From Rhodococcus sp. HNM0563 (lineage in GTDB: Bacteria; Actinomycetota; Actinomycetes; Mycobacteriales; Mycobacteriaceae), in the NCBI RefSeq assembly GCF_012726195.1, contig NZ_JAASAF010000003.1:248001-312000 (forward strand): 64,000 nucleotides of DNA, in the 5' to 3' direction. How positions within the stretch are numbered: the first letter of the stretch is position 1; each line of letters opens with the position of its first letter. The notes below the pieces were generated by a model. That model ran no database searches and had not been told where the DNA came from. It was given only the letters and a program-made list of their open reading frames with translations. Below, piece after piece: positions 26,335 to 35,000 of this stretch. The position numbers and the translations under genes were made by a program.

Positions 26335-26350
26335 CTCTACGATAGTAGAG
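26335..26350. promoter_or_regulatory. Candidate TetR operator
   Basis: Perfect 6-base arms CTCTAC and GTAGAG around GATA, in the 41-base space between the divergent TetR and ZapE-like genes. Position and symmetry suggest the TetR binding site for both promoters. Confidence 0.5.
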
Positions 26351-26358
26351 TATCGGTC

Positions 26359-27378
26359 ATGGGATGGTTCCGCCGGACAGCTCGAACAGCCCGACTTCAC
26401 CGGGTAGGGCCTGAGGCATTCGATTCCGCCGCACAGAAACTCGGAATCACCCTGGATGCAGCGCAGCGACAGGCCGCACGCGAACTCTCGTCCGTCGAAG
26501 GCGGCGTGTACCTGTGGGGGCCGGTCGGACGCGGCAAGAGCCGACTGGTGTCGATGTACTTCGATGCACTGCCCACCCACCGCAAGCGTCGGGTCCACTT
26601 CCACGAGTTCTTCCGGAACCTGCACTCCGCCATCCGGAGCCACCGAAACAACCTCGCCGCCGCGCTGGACGAACTGCTCGACGGAGTGGATGTGGTGTGC
26701 TTCGACGAATTCCACGTCCACGATCCTGCCGACGGCAAGTTTCTCTCACGTCTGCTGCCCGCACTCCTGAGCCATGGCGTCACCGTCGTCCTGACGTCGA
26801 ACTATCCACCGCGATCCCTCATGCCGAATCCGTTGTTCCATGACGACTTCGTGCCGACCATCGAGTTGATCGAACAGCATCTGACCGTCGTGGCGGTCGA
26901 CGGTCCCGTCGACTACCGCACCGTGTCGAGTCACGGCACCGGGTTTGCTGCCGGCTCGTGGATCGCGCCGGACTCCGCACCTCCGCGCCCCCAACCGGAC
27001 GAAGCGGTGACAGTTGCACCGACCGGCCACCCCATCCGTCTCCGGCGTGGTGCCGGCGCGGCACTCTGGATCGACTTCTCCGACCTGTGTGTCGACACCA
27101 CCGCGCCGGCGGACTATCTCGCCCTGGCCGAGCGGTTCGGGCATTGGGTCATCAGCGAGATCCCCGACCTACGTAGCGCAGGCCGGGAACCGTCCCAACG
27201 TTTCGCGAACGTCGTCGACGTGCTCTACGACCGCGACATCACCACCACGTTCATCTCGACGGTCCCCTTGGACGCGTTCAGCGACGGCGCCCTCCTCCCC
27301 CACGACATCGAGCGAATCATGAGCCGGCTCGTCACCGTCCGGCGCGCGCATCTACCGCGGCAGCAACATCTTCCATGA
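26359..27378 (+). CDS. zapE: AFG1/ZapE-like AAA ATPase
   Basis: Cytoplasmic P-loop ATPase of 339 residues, AFG1/ZapE family. Walker A is GPVGRGKS (54-61), Walker B VVCFDEFHV, sensor-like VVLTSNYPP, and LPHDIERI near the C-terminus is typical. In proteobacteria ZapE acts on the division ring and the eukaryotic homologue on mitochondrial proteins; the actinobacterial role is unclear. Its 3' end overlaps by 47 bases the convergent thioredoxin-reductase-like gene. Confidence 0.85.
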   Translation: MGWFRRTARTARLHRVGPEAFDSAAQKLGITLDAAQRQAARELSSVEGGVYLWGPVGRGKSRLVSMYFDALPTHRKRRVHFHEFFRNLHSAIRSHRNNLAAALDELLDGVDVVCFDEFHVHDPADGKFLSRLLPALLSHGVTVVLTSNYPPRSLMPNPLFHDDFVPTIELIEQHLTVVAVDGPVDYRTVSSHGTGFAAGSWIAPDSAPPRPQPDEAVTVAPTGHPIRLRRGAGAALWIDFSDLCVDTTAPADYLALAERFGHWVISEIPDLRSAGREPSQRFANVVDVLYDRDITTTFISTVPLDAFSDGALLPHDIERIMSRLVTVRRAHLPRQQHLP

Positions 27379-28294
27379 CGAGATCTGCATTCACCGCGGC
27401 ACCGGCCATCACACCTGCTCCCGATGCCACCATCACCATCGCCGACAGGTCACTCGCATTGCCTGCAGCCCAGACTCCGGGGACTTCGGTCTTGCCCATC
27501 GGATCAGAATCGATGAATGCTCCGAGCGGGTGTTCGGTCATGGTTCCGCCGAGCTGTTCGTACAGGTCTGCCCGGGCGTGGAATCGTGGGGCAACCACCA
27601 CCGCGTCGAGCTCGGCCTCCGGAGCGCCGTCGAGTACGACGGCGACACCGGTATCGCCCTCGTCCCGGAGTCCCGAAACGGGCGTGGCGACGACGCGGAT
27701 CTGTCGTGCCGCAAGCTGTTCGGTCGCGTCGGTGTCGAGCTCCGGCATCGCGTGGGTGAACAGAGTGACGTCGGCGGTGAGCTGCCGGAACAGCAGTGCC
27801 TGGTGGACACTCATCGGGCTCGACCCGATCACGCCGATCCGCTGATCGCGCACTTCCCATCCGTGGCAGTAAGGGCAGTGAAGCACCTTCTTGCCCCACA
27901 TCTCCTTCACGCCGGGCAGGTCGGGAAGTTCGTCGACGAGTCCCGATGCCAGGACGAGCCGGCGCGCCCGGACGGTTCCGCTGCCCTCGAGGTCCACCTC
28001 GAACGCATCACCCTCGCGTCGCGCCGCTATCGCGGTGTCGACACGTAACTCTGCGCCATAACCGATCGCTTCCTTGCGGCCGGCCGCCAGCAGGTCGAGT
28101 GGTGGAACACCGTCCTGACCGAGGACATTGTGCGCGCCTTCGGCCGGGCCGTTGCGCGGTTCTCCTGCGTCGACGACGAGCACCGAGCGTCGCGAGCGGG
28201 CGAGCGCGGTCGCAGCACTCAACCCTGCTGCGCCACCCCCGATCACCGCAACGTCGTAGTGTGCAATGGCCGGCAGGCCGGTGGTCGAACTCAT
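27332..28294 (-). CDS. Thioredoxin reductase-like flavoprotein
   Basis: FAD- and NAD(P)H-dependent disulfide reductase-like enzyme of 320 residues. The FAD motif GGGAAG is at residues 19-24, a redox-active CPYC pair is at residues 140-143 (LHCPYCHGWEV), and WAAGNAS near the C-terminus binds flavin. The second dinucleotide motif reads GVIGSSPMS rather than GGGxSA, so NADPH use is not certain. The ATG overlaps the stop of the upstream methyltransferase (TGATG), implying coupled synthesis. It resembles rhodococcal ferredoxin/thioredoxin-reductase-type proteins rather than the main TrxB. Confidence 0.88.
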   Translation of the reverse strand: MSSTTGLPAIAHYDVAVIGGGAAGLSAATALARSRRSVLVVDAGEPRNGPAEGAHNVLGQDGVPPLDLLAAGRKEAIGYGAELRVDTAIAARREGDAFEVDLEGSGTVRARRLVLASGLVDELPDLPGVKEMWGKKVLHCPYCHGWEVRDQRIGVIGSSPMSVHQALLFRQLTADVTLFTHAMPELDTDATEQLAARQIRVVATPVSGLRDEGDTGVAVVLDGAPEAELDAVVVAPRFHARADLYEQLGGTMTEHPLGAFIDSDPMGKTEVPGVWAAGNASDLSAMVMVASGAGVMAGAAVNADLVMEDVAAAVDARAGR

Positions 28295-29133
28295 CAGTTT
28301 GCTCCTCGGTCGAGTTTTCTTGCTGCCCATACGGTTCGGTACCCGCGGACTCTCAGGTCGTTTCTGCTCAGCACCGTGTGGGGGCCGCGCTCTGCGGTCA
28401 ACTCCGCCAGAGTGTCGAGATCGTCTGCAGACAGGCTGCTTTCGAGTCCGACTCGAAGCTTGCTCAACACCGTGCGGGCGTAGGTTCGTGCGGTCGGCGT
28501 GGTACCGTCGAGGTCGATCTCGGTGCGGCGCACAGCTTCGAGCTCGAAGCCCGCACGTTCGAGGTCCTCGCTCCAGTCCGGATAATTGTTCCACCCGCGT
28601 TCACCCGCGAGCGCGTGAGCGCGCGTCTCGAGCCCTGGTGTGCCGATCCCGATCTCGTCGGGAAGGAATCGCGGTTGAGATTCAATTTCGAGGACCACCA
28701 GGAGCGCTCCGGGATTCAGCGAGTCGTGGAGTTGCTGCAGGAAAGCATCGGGTTCCTGAACGTGGTGCAGCGACAATGCCGCCCACACGAGATCGGCCGA
28801 GTCGACTGCCGGCCAACCGGCGTCCAGATCTGCCTCGACAGTCTTCACTCGGTCCTGAAATCCGTGCCGACCGGCTGTGTCGCGGACCCGGGCCAGCATG
28901 TCCGGCGACCGATCGACGGCGATCACCTCTGCTTCGGGGAATCGTGCGGCGAGAACGCGCGTACCTGTCCCCGTCCCGGCCCCCACGTCGACGATGATGC
29001 GGGGATCGACCCGATCGGCGATCCAGTCGACCACGCCTTCCAGGTACTCGCGATGGACCTCGGCATCGAGATCCAGCAGGTCTGCCGGGGAGTCGCTGTG
29101 CCTGTGCGCGTGATGATGACTGTGCTGATGCAT
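28294..29133 (-). CDS. Class I SAM-dependent methyltransferase with His-rich N-terminus
   Basis: Methyltransferase of 279 residues. The SAM-binding motif VDVGAGTGTGTRVLA starts near residue 48, VIAVDRSPDML is motif Post-I, and WAALSLHHVQ and LVVLEIES follow the class I order. The first 12 residues are unusually histidine-rich (7 of the first 12), hinting at metal binding. It heads an operon with the thioredoxin-reductase-like gene and diverges from an XRE-cupin regulator. The ribosome-like GGAGG is almost adjacent to the ATG, so leaderless initiation is possible. The substrate is unknown. Confidence 0.83.
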   Translation of the reverse strand: MHQHSHHHAHRHSDSPADLLDLDAEVHREYLEGVVDWIADRVDPRIIVDVGAGTGTGTRVLAARFPEAEVIAVDRSPDMLARVRDTAGRHGFQDRVKTVEADLDAGWPAVDSADLVWAALSLHHVQEPDAFLQQLHDSLNPGALLVVLEIESQPRFLPDEIGIGTPGLETRAHALAGERGWNNYPDWSEDLERAGFELEAVRRTEIDLDGTTPTARTYARTVLSKLRVGLESSLSADDLDTLAELTAERGPHTVLSRNDLRVRGYRTVWAARKLDRGAN

Positions 29134-29140
29134 TCCTCCA

Positions 29141-29181
29141 CGCTATAGCGATCAATGCATATTCGGCATATCATTTTGCCC
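29141..29181. promoter_or_regulatory. Divergent promoter with palindrome; possible leaderless promoter
   Basis: The perfect 10-base palindrome CGCTATAGCG (29141-29150) lies between the methyltransferase and XRE-cupin genes, followed by the direct hexamer GCATAT twice. On the plus strand TATCAT (29169-29174) ends 7 bases before the ATG at 29182, the layout of an actinobacterial leaderless promoter. The XRE-cupin protein may bind here. Confidence 0.45.
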
Positions 29182-29781
29182 ATGGAGCAAGAAGACGTCG
29201 ATCTGGACCAGGTCGTCCGGCAGCGCATCCGAAGTCTGCGACTCGCACGTGGATGGACACTCGATGCGCTGGCAGCCCGCTGCCACATCAGTCCTTCGAA
29301 CCTGAGTCGCATCGAAACCGGCCGTCGCAGAATCGCATTGGATCAGCTCGTCCCGATCGCGCGCGCACTCGACACCACGATCGATCACCTGGTCCAATCC
29401 GATGACGACCAGGATGTGGTGATCAGGCCGCAACCGCACGACACCCCCGGCTTCACCACCTGGCTGCTCTCCCGCGAACGTTCCCTGAACGGAGTGACCA
29501 TCGCGAAGATGCGCATCACCAACGAAGACCCCCGCCCCACCGACACGTTGCCGGTCCACCCCGGGCACGAATGGTTCACGGTCCTCAGCGGCACAGCTCG
29601 CCTCCAACTCGGCGAGCGCACCATCCTCATCCAGGAGGGCAATGCCGCGGAGTTCTCGACGATGACGCCGCACGCGATCAGTGCCCATGATGGTGTCGTC
29701 GAAATTCTCACCATTCTCGATCACAACGGAGAGCGCGCGCATCTGCACGGCAACAGTGCGTCAGCGAACACTCGGCCCTAG
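29182..29781 (+). CDS. XRE-cupin transcriptional regulator
   Basis: Regulator of about 199 residues. The helix-turn-helix (WTLDALAARCHISPSNLSRIETGRR) occupies the N-terminal third and a cupin sensor domain (VHPGHEWFTVLSGTARLQLGERTILIQEGNAAEFSTMTPHAI) the rest. In this family the cupin binds a small ligand and controls neighbouring genes. An ATG at 29155 is an alternative start; I prefer 29182 because of the likely leaderless promoter. The divergent methyltransferase-reductase operon is the obvious target. Confidence 0.87.
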   Translation: MEQEDVDLDQVVRQRIRSLRLARGWTLDALAARCHISPSNLSRIETGRRRIALDQLVPIARALDTTIDHLVQSDDDQDVVIRPQPHDTPGFTTWLLSRERSLNGVTIAKMRITNEDPRPTDTLPVHPGHEWFTVLSGTARLQLGERTILIQEGNAAEFSTMTPHAISAHDGVVEILTILDHNGERAHLHGNSASANTRP

Positions 29782-29891
29782 AGACCACTGGGCCTCATAG
29801 ACCACTGAGCGGCCGGTGGCAGCGTAACGGGATCAACGGGTGATCAACGCACGTAGTGTGATTTCCGAACCAGGGAAGAACGGAGCGAACG

Positions 29892-30578
29892 GTGGCCGGA
29901 ACCACGGTGAAACCGCCGACAGTGACGGAGCTGATGGCCGAACTGGCAGAGCTCGAAGACCCGAAGATCCGTGAGGTCAACGTCAAGCACGGCGACAACC
30001 ACGGGGTCAACCTCGGACAGCTGCGCGCGATCGCCAAGAGACTGAAGGTCCAGCAGGACCTCGCCGAGCAACTCTGGGAGACAGGCGACAGCGCTGCGAG
30101 ACTGCTCGCAATCCTCATCAGCCGGCCGAAAGCGTTCACGCGCGACGCCCTGGACACAATGTTGCGGGAAGCACGCCTCCCCAAAGTCCAGGATTGGCTG
30201 GTCAACTACATCGTGAAGAAGAGCCCGCACGCCGACGAGTTGCGCGTCCTGTGGTTCGACGATCCGGATCCGGTCGTGGCAAGCGCGGGTTGGGCCCTGA
30301 CCTCCGAACGAGTCGTGAAGAAACCCGAGAGTCTCGATCTCGCCGGCCTGCTCGACACCATCGAAGCGCAGATGAAGGATGCCCCGGAACGCTTGCAGTG
30401 GGCCATGAACACCTGCCTGGCCCAGATCGGGATCGAGCACCCCGAGTATCGCGCCCGGGCCCTCGATATCGGCAACCGTTTGAAAGTCCTCGAGGACTAT
30501 CCGACTTCCCGGGGTTGTACGTCACCGTTCGCACCCATCTGGATCACCGAAATGGTGAACCGGAAAACCGACAAGTGA
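29892..30578 (+). CDS. DNA alkylation repair (AlkD-like) HEAT-repeat protein
   Basis: Helical-repeat protein of 228 residues resembling the AlkD/DNA alkylation repair family, which excises bulky or cationic N-alkylated bases. Family-like segments are VTELMAELAELEDPKIREVNVKHGDNHGVNLGQLRAIAKRLKV and WALTSERVVKKP. I cannot confirm the catalytic Trp/Asp of AlkD by eye, and this subgroup may be inactive or have another role. The GTG at 29892 follows GAACGGAGCGAAC. It is followed by a secreted-protein gene after 8 bases. Confidence 0.75.
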   Translation: MAGTTVKPPTVTELMAELAELEDPKIREVNVKHGDNHGVNLGQLRAIAKRLKVQQDLAEQLWETGDSAARLLAILISRPKAFTRDALDTMLREARLPKVQDWLVNYIVKKSPHADELRVLWFDDPDPVVASAGWALTSERVVKKPESLDLAGLLDTIEAQMKDAPERLQWAMNTCLAQIGIEHPEYRARALDIGNRLKVLEDYPTSRGCTSPFAPIWITEMVNRKTDK

Positions 30579-30586
30579 GGTCGCAT

Positions 30587-31009
30587 ATGCGCCTGATGCG
30601 CGCCGCCGGAGTCTTCGCCACCACTATCGCTGCATCTGCACTGTTCACGGCAGGGGTGGCTTCGGCCTCCGCGACCATTCCGTTCCAGATCGATCCGGCG
30701 CCCTACGGGAATCCGAACGGAAGCTTCGATGCTCCGTCGGTCCGCTGCGTCGCGGTGGTCGGCGACGAGCCGGGCGTCGTGACGATCACCGGCGGGAAGG
30801 AGGACGGTTGGGGCTGTCTCCTCTCCGCGGATGTGCAATGGGTGAACCTGTCGACCGGAGAATCCGGCTCTGCCCGCCTGTCGGACGGGTTGAACGGTAT
30901 TCCGGCATTCGCCACCATCGACACCGGCGCGGGGCAGGTCGCCGTCCTCCTGGCCTCGACGGTGGCCGGACCGACCACCCCCGGCATCGCCACATTCCAG
31001 GTGCCGTAG
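30587..31009 (+). CDS. Small secreted protein, unknown
   Basis: Predicted exported protein of 140 residues. A signal peptide (MRLMRAAGVFATTIAASALFTAGVASAS) ends in an AxA-type cleavage region; the mature domain has two cysteines (VRCVA, WGCLL) likely to pair. The ATG at 30587 is preceded by GAGG. I do not recognise the family beyond an actinobacterial exported beta-rich protein. It closely follows the AlkD-like gene, so co-transcription is possible. Confidence 0.72.
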   Translation: MRLMRAAGVFATTIAASALFTAGVASASATIPFQIDPAPYGNPNGSFDAPSVRCVAVVGDEPGVVTITGGKEDGWGCLLSADVQWVNLSTGESGSARLSDGLNGIPAFATIDTGAGQVAVLLASTVAGPTTPGIATFQVP

Positions 31010-31066
31010 TCGAGGTCCCGTCGAGAATCGCCACGTCGGAATGAATCCCCTGCATATACTCCGGCA

Positions 31067-31336
31067 ATGCTGATCATCGGGATCATCCTGTTCGGAATTC
31101 TCGTCGGCGCAGGTGCACAGCTCATTCTGGGCAAGTCCGCGTCGGGAATCGATTGGACATTGGCGTTTGCTGCAGGAGTCGGCGGTTCGTTCGTCGGCGG
31201 TCTGCTCATCAGTCTGCTCGCAGGGGACGGCATCGATTTCCGTCCCAGCGGCATCATCGGCTCCATCGCCGGCGCGGTCATCGTCACTGCGGCGTGGTTC
31301 TGGTGGAAGGGGCGCTCGGGTTCGTCCGTGAACTGA
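31067..31336 (+). CDS. GlsB/YeaQ/YmgE-family small membrane protein
   Basis: Membrane protein of 89 residues with three hydrophobic helices (LIIGIILFGILVGAGAQLIL, FAAGVGGSFVGGLLISLLAG, GSIAGAVIVTAAWFWW). The glycine-rich pattern matches the transglycosylase-associated GlsB/YeaQ group, often linked to stress response, though the biochemical role is unknown. A strong bidirectional hairpin follows 3 bases after its stop. Confidence 0.85.
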   Translation: MLIIGIILFGILVGAGAQLILGKSASGIDWTLAFAAGVGGSFVGGLLISLLAGDGIDFRPSGIIGSIAGAVIVTAAWFWWKGRSGSSVN

Positions 31337-31339
31337 CGG

Positions 31340-31381
31340 CGCAGGGCCTGCCGCACCGCTGACGGTGCGGCAGGCCCTGCG
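31340..31381. terminator. Bidirectional 19-bp hairpin terminator
   Basis: Perfect 19-bp stem (31340-31358 with 31363-31381) and 4-base loop CTGA between the convergent GlsB-like and acyl-CoA ligase genes. The stem is very GC-rich with no T-run. It should stop transcription from both sides. Confidence 0.8.
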
Positions 31382-31389
31382 GGTCCGCG

Positions 31390-33012
31390 TCAGATCCGGG
31401 TGATGTCCAGCCCACCGTCGTGGTACTGCGACCGCAAGCGCTTCTTGTCGAACTTGCCGACACTGGTTTTGGGAACCTCGCTGACGACGGTCCAGTTCTC
31501 TGGAATCTGCCACTTGGCGACCTTGTCCGACAGGAACTCGCGCAGCGAATCGACTGTGGCAGTGGCCCCGGCACGAAGCACCACCGCGACCAACGGACGT
31601 TCGTCCCACTTGTCGTCGGGCACACCGATCACCGCTGCTTCGAGGACATCCGGGTGCCCCATGACCGCGTTCTCCAGATCGACCGAGGAAATCCACTCGC
31701 CTCCGGACTTGATGATGTCCTTCGTGCGATCCGTCAACGTGAGATAGCCGTCCGGAGTGATGGTTCCGACATCGCCCGTGCGCAACCACCCGTCGTGGAA
31801 CTTGTCGGGTGCCTCGACACCGTAATAGGAGGCTGTGATCCACGGCCCGCGAACCTCGAGTTCACCGATGCTCACGCCGTCGTTCGGAACCACCACGTCG
31901 TCATCACCGACGAGACGGGCCTGCACCGACGCCGGGAATCGTCCCTGCGTGTACCGGTAGCGCCACCGCTCGTCGCCCTCGGCACTCACCGGCGGTCGCG
32001 CCACCGAACCCAGCGGCGACGTCTCGGTCATTCCCCAAGCGTGCAGGACCTGCACGTCGTGGTCCGTCTCGAACGCGTGCATGAGCGACGGCGGAACCGC
32101 CGATCCACCGATCAGCACCTCCTTCATGAAGGAGATGTCCTGCGGATGCTCCTCGAGATACTGGTGCAGTCCGAGCCAGATCGTCGGGACAGCGGCAGCG
32201 AAGGTCGGGCGCTCAGCGGCGATGAGCGCGGCGAGCGGCTCAGGCTGCAGGAAACGATCCGGCATGATGAGCGACGCACCGATCATGAACGCCGCATACG
32301 GCAGACCCCACGACATGGCGTGGAACTGCGGAACCACCGCCAGCGCCCGGTCGCCCTGCCGAAGGGCAGGCCCCTCGGTCGTGCACACCTGCATCGAATG
32401 CAGGTAGATCGAGCGGTGCGAGTATGCGACACCCTTCGGGTCCCCGGTGGTCCCGGATGTGTAGCACATCGCGGCCGCAGACCGTTCGTCCACTTCGGGC
32501 CAGTCGAAGGTGGTCGGCTGGTCGGCGATGAGCCCTTCGTAGGTATGCAGCTGCACACCGTCGGGAACCTCGAGACCGGCGGTCGAGTCGCCGGTGACGA
32601 CCACGTGTTTGACGGTCGTCAGCTGCGGGAGCTGCGGCGCGAGCAGAGGCACGAGAGTCGGATCGACGATGATCACGTGGTCTTCGGCGTGGTTGGCGAC
32701 GTGAATCAGCTGTTCCGGGAACAGGCGGATGTTGAGAGTGTGCAGGACCGCGCCCATCGCCGGTATCGCGAGGTACGCCTCGAGGTGCTCGGCATTGTTC
32801 CACATGAACGTCGCGACACGCTCGTCCCCGTTCACGCCGAGCCCGCGTAGAGCGTGCGCAAGCTGCGCGCAACGGTCGCCGACCTCGGCGTAGCTACGCC
32901 GGCGCGCACCGGAATCGGTCCAGGTCACCACCTCCGCTTCGCTGTGAACGGAGCTGCCGTGGCGCAGAATCTGCGCGATGGACAAGGGTGCGTCTTGCAT
33001 GGTGCTCAACAT
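31390..33012 (-). CDS. Fatty-acyl-CoA ligase (AMP-forming, FadD type)
   Basis: Adenylate-forming ligase of 540 residues that should activate medium- or long-chain fatty acids to acyl-CoA. The AMP-binding P-loop YTSGTTGDPKGV is at about 184-195, WGMTETSPLG is the A5 motif, GWLRTGDVGTI the A7 motif, and DRTKDIIKSGGEWIS with Lys in KTSVGKFDKK the catalytic end. The ATG at 33012 follows GAGGAG. The gene stands alone between a terminator and the divergent RCC1-repeat gene. The chain length of the substrate cannot be read from the sequence. Confidence 0.9.
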   Translation of the reverse strand: MLSTMQDAPLSIAQILRHGSSVHSEAEVVTWTDSGARRRSYAEVGDRCAQLAHALRGLGVNGDERVATFMWNNAEHLEAYLAIPAMGAVLHTLNIRLFPEQLIHVANHAEDHVIIVDPTLVPLLAPQLPQLTTVKHVVVTGDSTAGLEVPDGVQLHTYEGLIADQPTTFDWPEVDERSAAAMCYTSGTTGDPKGVAYSHRSIYLHSMQVCTTEGPALRQGDRALAVVPQFHAMSWGLPYAAFMIGASLIMPDRFLQPEPLAALIAAERPTFAAAVPTIWLGLHQYLEEHPQDISFMKEVLIGGSAVPPSLMHAFETDHDVQVLHAWGMTETSPLGSVARPPVSAEGDERWRYRYTQGRFPASVQARLVGDDDVVVPNDGVSIGELEVRGPWITASYYGVEAPDKFHDGWLRTGDVGTITPDGYLTLTDRTKDIIKSGGEWISSVDLENAVMGHPDVLEAAVIGVPDDKWDERPLVAVVLRAGATATVDSLREFLSDKVAKWQIPENWTVVSEVPKTSVGKFDKKRLRSQYHDGGLDITRI

Positions 33013-33132
33013 GAATCGCTCCTCTTCGATCGGTTCGCGACCATTGTGTCGTACCCTGCCCCATTTCGGATCATCGAGGTGTTCTGCGCCGTTGAACGGA
33101 CAGTTCACGCATCGTCCGGATAGCGTCACGGC

Positions 33133-34020
33133 ATGATCACCGGCCTGCATTCACCGATCGCCGCAGGGAGACGTCATTCCGTTGGACTCCACACCGATGG
33201 AACCGTCGTCGCTGTAGGAAACGGCTCTGCCGGCGAGTGCGACGTTCCCGGATGGCGGAACATCGTCGCAGTGGCTGCCGGGAATGTGCACACCGCCCGG
33301 AACACAGGAAGGTCTCACACCATCGGCCTGCGGTCCGACGGGACGGTCATGGCGACGGGGTGGAACGGCGACGGACAGTGCAACGTGGGCACATGGCACG
33401 AAATCGTCGCGGTCGCTGCAGGCTGGCGCCGCACGCTCGGAGTGCGGGCAGACGGCACAGTCGTGGCCGCCGGCCGCAACAACGAACTGCAGTGCGATGT
33501 CGACTCCTGGCGCGAGGTCGTCGACGTCGCCGCCGGTGACTGGCATTCCGTCGGCGTCCGGAACGACGGTACTGCCGTCGCCACGGGCAACAATCGATTC
33601 GGACAGTGCGAGATGGACGACTGGCGAAACCTCACCGCGATCACCGCGGGATACCTCCATACCGTCGGTCTGAGAACCGACGGAACCGTTCTCGCTGCCG
33701 GGCAACGTAAGTCGGGTGCGTGCGACGTAGACGAATGGGCCGGAGTGACATCGGTGGCCGCAGGGAGTCATCACACCGTCGGCGTGCTCGCGAGCGGCAG
33801 GGTTCGCGCCGTCGGCGACAACAGTCACGGGCAGTGCGACGTCCACGAGTGGCACGGCATCGTCACGGTCGCGGCGGGCTCCACTCACACGCTCGGTCTA
33901 CGCACCGACGGCACAGTTGTTGTTGCGGGTGGTCCGGCGGGTGGTCCGGCGGACGGTCGATGCGATGTCGATGAATGGCACGACATTCAGCTACCCAGAT
34001 CTCGACCTCGTCTGCAATAG
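33133..34020 (+). CDS. RCC1-like repeat protein
   Basis: Protein of 295 residues made of about six repeats of 40-45 residues around the pattern HxVGLRxDGTVxAxGxNxxGQCxVxxWxxIxxVAAG, as in RCC1-type beta-propellers. No signal peptide or other domain is visible, so it is probably cytoplasmic. Bacterial RCC1-like proteins are widespread but mostly uncharacterised and may bind proteins or act as lectin-like scaffolds. The third repeat has a short insertion (NVHTARNTGRSHT). It is convergent with an alpha/beta hydrolase gene 2 bases away. Confidence 0.82.
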   Translation: MITGLHSPIAAGRRHSVGLHTDGTVVAVGNGSAGECDVPGWRNIVAVAAGNVHTARNTGRSHTIGLRSDGTVMATGWNGDGQCNVGTWHEIVAVAAGWRRTLGVRADGTVVAAGRNNELQCDVDSWREVVDVAAGDWHSVGVRNDGTAVATGNNRFGQCEMDDWRNLTAITAGYLHTVGLRTDGTVLAAGQRKSGACDVDEWAGVTSVAAGSHHTVGVLASGRVRAVGDNSHGQCDVHEWHGIVTVAAGSTHTLGLRTDGTVVVAGGPAGGPADGRCDVDEWHDIQLPRSRPRLQ

Positions 34021-34022
34021 GC

Positions 34023-34898
34023 CTACCGATCGTGACGAGCGACGAATTCGCGAACCCGGTCGATGACCGCCTGCGGCTCATCCACCAGCACCGCGTGGCT
34101 TGCATCAGGGAGTATGTGCAGCTCGGCCTGGGGTGAGACGTCGCGAACCACCTTCGACGCACGTATCGACGGAACCAGCCGACTCCGACCCCCGAGCATG
34201 ATCATCAAGGGCGTTCGGATGCCTTTCCACTGGTCCTTCGTCAGCCGTGTCGGGCGCGGCGTCCCCCGCTGCACGAAGTCGGTACGAGCAGCCATCAGTA
34301 GGTCGAGCATCGTGGATTCCGGTAGCCGTCCTCCACGCACCCATGTGAGGTATGCCCGATACTGCTCATCATCGCCGAGCAGCATTCGCAGCATCTTCGA
34401 CCACGCACGCACGGGCATTCTCACGATCGCTCCGGGCGGCTCGATCGCCGTGACGCTGAGGAGACGTTCGGACGCTTCGACGGCGTGGTTGAGCGCGACC
34501 CACCCACCGTACGAGTAACCCATGAGGTGCGCGCGATCGATATCCAGGCCGGAGAGTGTCTCTCCCAACCAAGTTGCTACGTCCCTCCCATCGGCGACGG
34601 GCCGGCGCTGCACGCTGCGACCGGCATCCCAGACGGTGTCCACCGCGATGATCGGCCGGTCGAACTGCCACGCCTCGGCGAACCGATCCCAGACCGCGAC
34701 GGTGCTGCCCCCACCTTGCAGGAGTACGAGGGGGTCCCCGGCCCCCGAGCTGCGCACCGTCGAGACCATGGTCGACCCGAAACTCGTCTCCACCGAACGA
34801 TCTTCACGATCGGGCCACTTCGTCATCGCCTTGTCGAAGGCACTCAGAAAATGCTCCTCGGACCGCGTGTTCTCAAACCTCCCGACCATTTCACCCAT
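34023..34898 (-). CDS. Alpha/beta hydrolase
   Basis: Hydrolase of 291 residues. The nucleophile elbow is GYSYGG, an HG-like oxyanion turn is replaced by LLQGGGSTVAVW, and the catalytic His is in LPDASHAVLVDEP. The usual acid position reads MLGGRSRLVP, where an Asp would be expected before the Arg, so the acid may sit elsewhere. The substrate is unknown. The protein is cytoplasmic by sequence; no signal is present. Confidence 0.82.
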   Translation of the reverse strand: MGEMVGRFENTRSEEHFLSAFDKAMTKWPDREDRSVETSFGSTMVSTVRSSGAGDPLVLLQGGGSTVAVWDRFAEAWQFDRPIIAVDTVWDAGRSVQRRPVADGRDVATWLGETLSGLDIDRAHLMGYSYGGWVALNHAVEASERLLSVTAIEPPGAIVRMPVRAWSKMLRMLLGDDEQYRAYLTWVRGGRLPESTMLDLLMAARTDFVQRGTPRPTRLTKDQWKGIRTPLMIMLGGRSRLVPSIRASKVVRDVSPQAELHILPDASHAVLVDEPQAVIDRVREFVARHDR

Positions 34899-35000
34899 AC
34901 GACGAACATAACTCGGCCGGCGGGGATGGCGTCGGCGTCTTCCCCGTGGAAGTGCCGCTCCATACGTCTACGGATCCTGCCGCGATCGGAATCGCGAGGC

